A stretch of DNA of 64,000 nt from Micromonospora_I sp040659735. GTDB lineage: Bacteria > Actinomycetota > Actinomycetes > Mycobacteriales > Micromonosporaceae. Positions 61,528-64,000 of this stretch are shown piece after piece. Every line of letters starts with the position of its first letter. Position 1 is the first letter of the stretch. Location of the stretch: assembly GCF_040659735.1 (NCBI RefSeq), contig NZ_JBFANZ010000019.1, positions 56,453 through 120,452 on the forward strand. Reading direction: 5' to 3'. Both the position numbers and the translations under genes were made by a program. Below the pieces are notes generated by a model. That model was not told where the DNA came from. It saw only the letters and a program-made list of their open reading frames with translations, and did not search any database.

Positions 61528-63005
61528 CGGGGAGCCCCGACGACCCGGGCGGCCGCGAGCTTGCCGGAGATCAGCACCATCGGCACCCCCACGCCGGGCT
61601 GCGTGCCCGAGCCCACGAAGACCACGTTGTCGAGTGTGGGGTGCAGGTTGCTCGGACGGAACGGGCCGGTCTGGAAGAGGTTGTGTGCGGCCGCGAACGG
61701 GGTGCCCGCCGCCATGCCCTGATCGGCCCAGTCCGCGGGGGTGACGACGTGCGACACCTCGATGCCGTCGCCGAAACCGCGGTATCCCCGCTCCTCCAGC
61801 GTGCTGACGAGCTCGTCGACGTAGCGGCCCGTCAGCTCGCCGCGCCAGTCGAGGTTGCCGCGTTCGAGGTTGGGTGTCGGGGCGAGCACGTAGTAGGTCT
61901 GCCGACCGGTCGGCGCGAGCGACGGGTCGGCACGGCTGGGGTTGGTGACGAGCAGCGACGGATCGGACATCAACTCACCGCGCTTGATGATCTCGTCGAA
62001 GGTGCCCTTCCACAGCTTCCCGAAGTGGATGTTGTGGTGGGCGATCTGCCCGTACGCCTGGCGGGATCCGACGTGCAGCACCACGCAGGACGGCGAGTAA
62101 CGCAGGGTGCGTTGCCGCGACGGCGGGAGCAGGTCCCGGTGGGCGACCGGCAGGTCGGGGTTGAGCACCACGACGTCGGCGGGGATGCGCTCGCCCTCCG
62201 CGGTGATCACGGCGGCCGCGCGCCCGGCCGAGGTCTCCACCCGCGTCACGGTGGTGCCGTAGCGGAGCTGCACGCCGTGCTTCTCCGCGGCGCCGGCGAG
62301 CGCCTTCGGGACCGCGTGGATTCCGCCGCGCGGGAAGTACACCCCGGCAACCGAGTCGAGATAGGCGATCACGGCATAGATGGCGAGCGCGTCCTGCGGG
62401 GCGAGCCCGGCGTACATGGCCTGGAAGGAGAAGACCCGACGGGTCCGGGGATCCTTGAAGAACTGATCAATTTTGGTCTGGAGTCGGCGGAACGCGCCCC
62501 CGGCCAGCAGCCGCAGCAGGTTGGCGGTGAGGAGATCTCGTGGGCTGTCGAGGTTGCGGTCGATGAAGTCGCGACGTTCGAGCTCCCACAGTCGCCGGGC
62601 GTAGTCGACGAAGCGCAGGTAACCGTCGGACTCGCGGGGCCCGCACACGCGGGAGACCTCGGCGGCCATCCGTGCCGTGTCCGTGATGACGTCCAGCGTC
62701 GAACCATCGGGATAGTAGGCGCGGTAGGCCGGATCGACGGGGGCCAGATCGAGCCAGTCGGTCAGCTCCTCGCCGACCGCGCCGAGCGCCTCCGCGATCA
62801 ACTCCGGCATGGTGAGCACGGTCGGTCCGGTATCGAACTCGTAGCCGTCAAGGCTCAGCCGACCGGCGCGACCCCCCGGCGCCGCTTCGCGTTCGAGCAC
62901 GGTGACCTGCCGACCGCTGCCGGCGAGGTGCAGGGCGCAGGCCAGCCCGCCGAGCCCGGCGCCGACCACGACCACCCGGTCCGTGGCTCCGCTTACGCTT
63001 CGCAC
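61524..63005 (-). CDS. crtI: Phytoene desaturase
   Basis: The product has 493 residues. The FAD-binding N-terminus reads VVVVGAGLGGLACALHLAGSG followed by an acidic residue and GGRAGRLSLDGYEFDTGPTVL. The C-terminal signature is LFQTGPFRPSNLHPTLDNVVFVGSGTQPGVGVPMVL, here noted as consecutive blocks. It introduces double bands of conjugation into phytoene, yielding lycopene-type products. GTG 63005 has AGGAGG 8 nt upstream. The operon starts from the divergent promoter region at about 63238. Confidence 0.93.
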   Translation of the reverse strand: MRSVSGATDRVVVVGAGLGGLACALHLAGSGRQVTVLEREAAPGGRAGRLSLDGYEFDTGPTVLTMPELIAEALGAVGEELTDWLDLAPVDPAYRAYYPDGSTLDVITDTARMAAEVSRVCGPRESDGYLRFVDYARRLWELERRDFIDRNLDSPRDLLTANLLRLLAGGAFRRLQTKIDQFFKDPRTRRVFSFQAMYAGLAPQDALAIYAVIAYLDSVAGVYFPRGGIHAVPKALAGAAEKHGVQLRYGTTVTRVETSAGRAAAVITAEGERIPADVVVLNPDLPVAHRDLLPPSRQRTLRYSPSCVVLHVGSRQAYGQIAHHNIHFGKLWKGTFDEIIKRGELMSDPSLLVTNPSRADPSLAPTGRQTYYVLAPTPNLERGNLDWRGELTGRYVDELVSTLEERGYRGFGDGIEVSHVVTPADWADQGMAAGTPFAAAHNLFQTGPFRPSNLHPTLDNVVFVGSGTQPGVGVPMVLISGKLAAARVVGAPR

Positions 63006-63084
63006 GACGTCACCTCCTGGAGAGCCTCCATCATGCCCGCCGCCGCCCGGTGGTGGCCGTGACGGGTGTCCTCCACCGCGACCG

Positions 63085-63225
63085 TCACGACCGCGCCGAG
63101 GAACTCTGGCGACGGCTCAGCTCGCGGGACCCGTCAGCGGGGGTGGCGCTGTCGCCGTCCCGGTCGGTCCGTCCCGGCCGGACGGGCGGGCTCAGAGGGC
63201 TGGCGGTGAGGGTGTTGTTGGGCAC
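63085..63225 (-). CDS. Short leaderless frame upstream of crtI (possible truncated gene)
   Basis: The frame encodes 46 residues, opening VPNNTLTASPLSPPVRPG, hydrophilic and Ser/Arg-rich. Its GTG 63225 lies 7 nt after a good -10 (TACGCT), so a transcript very probably begins at this codon. The stop overlaps another GTG frame (63088) that runs into the start of crtI. A prenyl-diphosphate synthase gene (crtE) often occupies this position, and this may be the start of one that lost its body, or just a leader peptide. No domain recognised. Confidence 0.35.
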   Translation of the reverse strand: MPNNTLTASPLSPPVRPGRTDRDGDSATPADGSRELSRRQSSSARS

Positions 63226-63232
63226 GGGGGTG

Positions 63233-63242
63233 AGCGTACTCT
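63233..63242. promoter_or_regulatory. Overlapping divergent -10 boxes of the crt genes
   Basis: Rightward TACTCT (63237-63242), with TTGTTG 16 nt upstream (63215-63220), should drive crtB. Leftward TACGCT (63238-63233) ends 7 nt before GTG 63225 and should drive the crtI-idi-regulator operon. The two -10 boxes share two bases, so the two directions cannot be occupied at the same time. Confidence 0.6.
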
Positions 63243-63253
63243 AGTGTGACGAG

Positions 63254-63276
63254 TTGCGTCGATTGTTGCGTCGATT
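63254..63276 (+). promoter_or_regulatory. 11-bp direct repeats in the crtB leader, candidate operator
   Basis: TTGCGTCGATT occurs at 63254-63264 and again at 63266-63276. MerR/B12 photoreceptors of the CarH type bind direct repeats of about 11 bp next to their promoters, and the regulator gene ends the adjacent operon. The repeats lie just downstream of the expected crtB transcription start. Confidence 0.55.
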
Positions 63277-63289
63277 ACGAGGAGGGGTG

Positions 63290-63895
63290 GTGGACACGGA
63301 TCTCGCCGGGGCATATGAACGCTGCCGTCAACTGCACAAACGGCACGGACGCACCTACTATCTCGCCACCCGCCTGCTGCCCTCCTGGAAGCGTCGACAC
63401 GTCCACGCGCTCTACGGCTTCACCCGCTACGCGGACGAGATCGTGGACCGTACCGGGGAGTTCGCCCCCGGCGAGCGGGCCGCGGCGCTCCGCGCGTGGT
63501 CCGACCGGTTCCTCGCCGGTCTGCACGGCGAACCGACCGACGACCCACTGCTCCCCGCCGTGCTGCACACCATCGCCGTCTTCGACCTCGATCGCGCCGA
63601 CTTCGCGTCGTTCCTGCGGAGCATGGCGATGGATCTGACGGTCACCTCGTACGCCAGCTACGACGACCTGCTCGACTACATGGAAGGGTCGGCGGCGGTG
63701 ATCGGCACGATGATGCTGCCGATCCTCGGCACGGACGACCCGGCGGCAGCACGTGAGCCGGCCCGCCAACTCGGCTTCGCCTTCCAGCTCACCAACTTCA
63801 TCCGGGACGTGGCGGAGGACCTCGACCGCGGACGCACCTACCTTCCCGACGAGGACCTGGCGAAGTTCGACGTCACCCGTGACGACCTGGTCGTG
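63290..63895 (+). CDS. crtB: Phytoene synthase (3' end lost in low-quality sequence)
   Basis: The product condenses two geranylgeranyl diphosphates to phytoene. About 202 residues are readable: YERCRQLHKRHGRTYYLATRLLP, ALYGFTRYADEIVDRTGE (first Asp-rich motif), YMEGSAAVIGTMMLPILG and LTNFIRDVAEDLDRGRTYLPDEDL (second Asp-rich motif). A full protein has about 310 residues. GTG 63290 follows GAGGAGG; GTG 63287 is also possible. The frame runs into a poly-G/C tract at 63894 and cannot be followed further. Confidence 0.9.
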
Positions 63896-64000
63896 GGGGG
63901 GGGGGGGCGGGGGGGCCCCCCCCCCCCCCCCGCGGGGGGGGGGGGGGGGGGGGGGGGGCCCCCCCCCCCGGGGGGGGGCGGCCGGCCGGACCGCGCGCGG
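63896..64000. other. Poly-G/poly-C artefact at the window end
   Basis: The last ~105 bases are almost only runs of G and C up to about 20 long, replacing the expected continuation of crtB. This is a typical low-quality read or assembly end, not biological sequence. Confidence 0.85.

Noticed and set aside
63050..63244. 64-codon plus-strand frame between crtI and crtB
   Set aside because: It overlaps the divergent promoter, has no ribosome-binding site and no recognisable motif.

Overview
The window is high-GC actinobacterial DNA, most likely from a Micromonosporaceae member (Micromonospora or a close relative; this assignment is inference from gene content and order, not from a marker gene). 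The evidence is pervasive GTG starts, many leaderless genes (a TANNNT -10 box 6-8 nt before the start codon), bldC beside a Glu/Leu/Val-type dehydrogenase and a DUF3073 gene, a purine block similar to that of Streptomyces, and carotenoid genes with a MerR/B12-binding regulator.

Layout. 1-3.4 kb: a DUF2617-DUF4247-DUF350-membrane protein-spermidine synthase operon. 3.4-7.5 kb: three related four-helix membrane proteins around an SDR, then pyrE and an ArsR regulator. 7.8-16.8 kb: an LPxTG surface protein, a small acidic protein, a holin-like membrane protein, fructose-bisphosphate aldolase, a LOG-family protein, DUF3151, a proline-rich MinD-like ATPase and a diacylglycerol-kinase-like protein. 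16.9-19.6 kb: purA and purD. 19.7-29.8 kb: lipid beta-oxidation genes (acyl-CoA ligase, acyl-CoA dehydrogenase, SCP2, TetR; MaoC, FabG4-like reductase, thiolase) around a secreted pectate lyase. Two matching palindromes mark a probable TetR regulon. 29.8-43 kb: purB, purS-Q-L, purF and purM, with a YbjQ protein, a secreted trypsin-like protease, a 2-phosphosulfolactate-phosphatase-like gene, a repetitive membrane protein and a sterol-carrier-family protein between them. 43.1-44.4 kb: a two-gene RiPP cassette, a radical SAM/SPASM maturase with an overlapping precursor gene. 44.6-53.9 kb: DUF3073, an amino-acid dehydrogenase, bldC, an F420-type oxidoreductase, a methyltransferase, a Ca-repeat protein, a 3-hydroxyacyl-CoA dehydrogenase/enoyl-CoA hydratase pair and an apparently circularly permuted ABC solute-binding lipoprotein. 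53.9-58.6 kb: an accessory island with duplicated gene fragments, an integrase remnant, a 38-bp copy of the tRNA-Phe 3' region, a blasticidin-S-deaminase-like protein and a phosphotransferase. 58.6-59.0 kb: tRNA-Phe, tRNA-Asp and tRNA-Glu. 59.1-64 kb: a polysaccharide deacetylase, then MerR/B12 regulator, idi and crtI divergent from crtB. The last ~105 bases are a G/C homopolymer artefact.

The strongest candidate for a little-described system is the cassette at 43098-44436. A radical SAM/SPASM enzyme is coupled to a 78-residue peptide ending in four consecutive aromatic-X-Asn/His motifs. This pattern is typical of substrates of cyclophane-forming maturases, and it sits inside an otherwise conserved housekeeping block.
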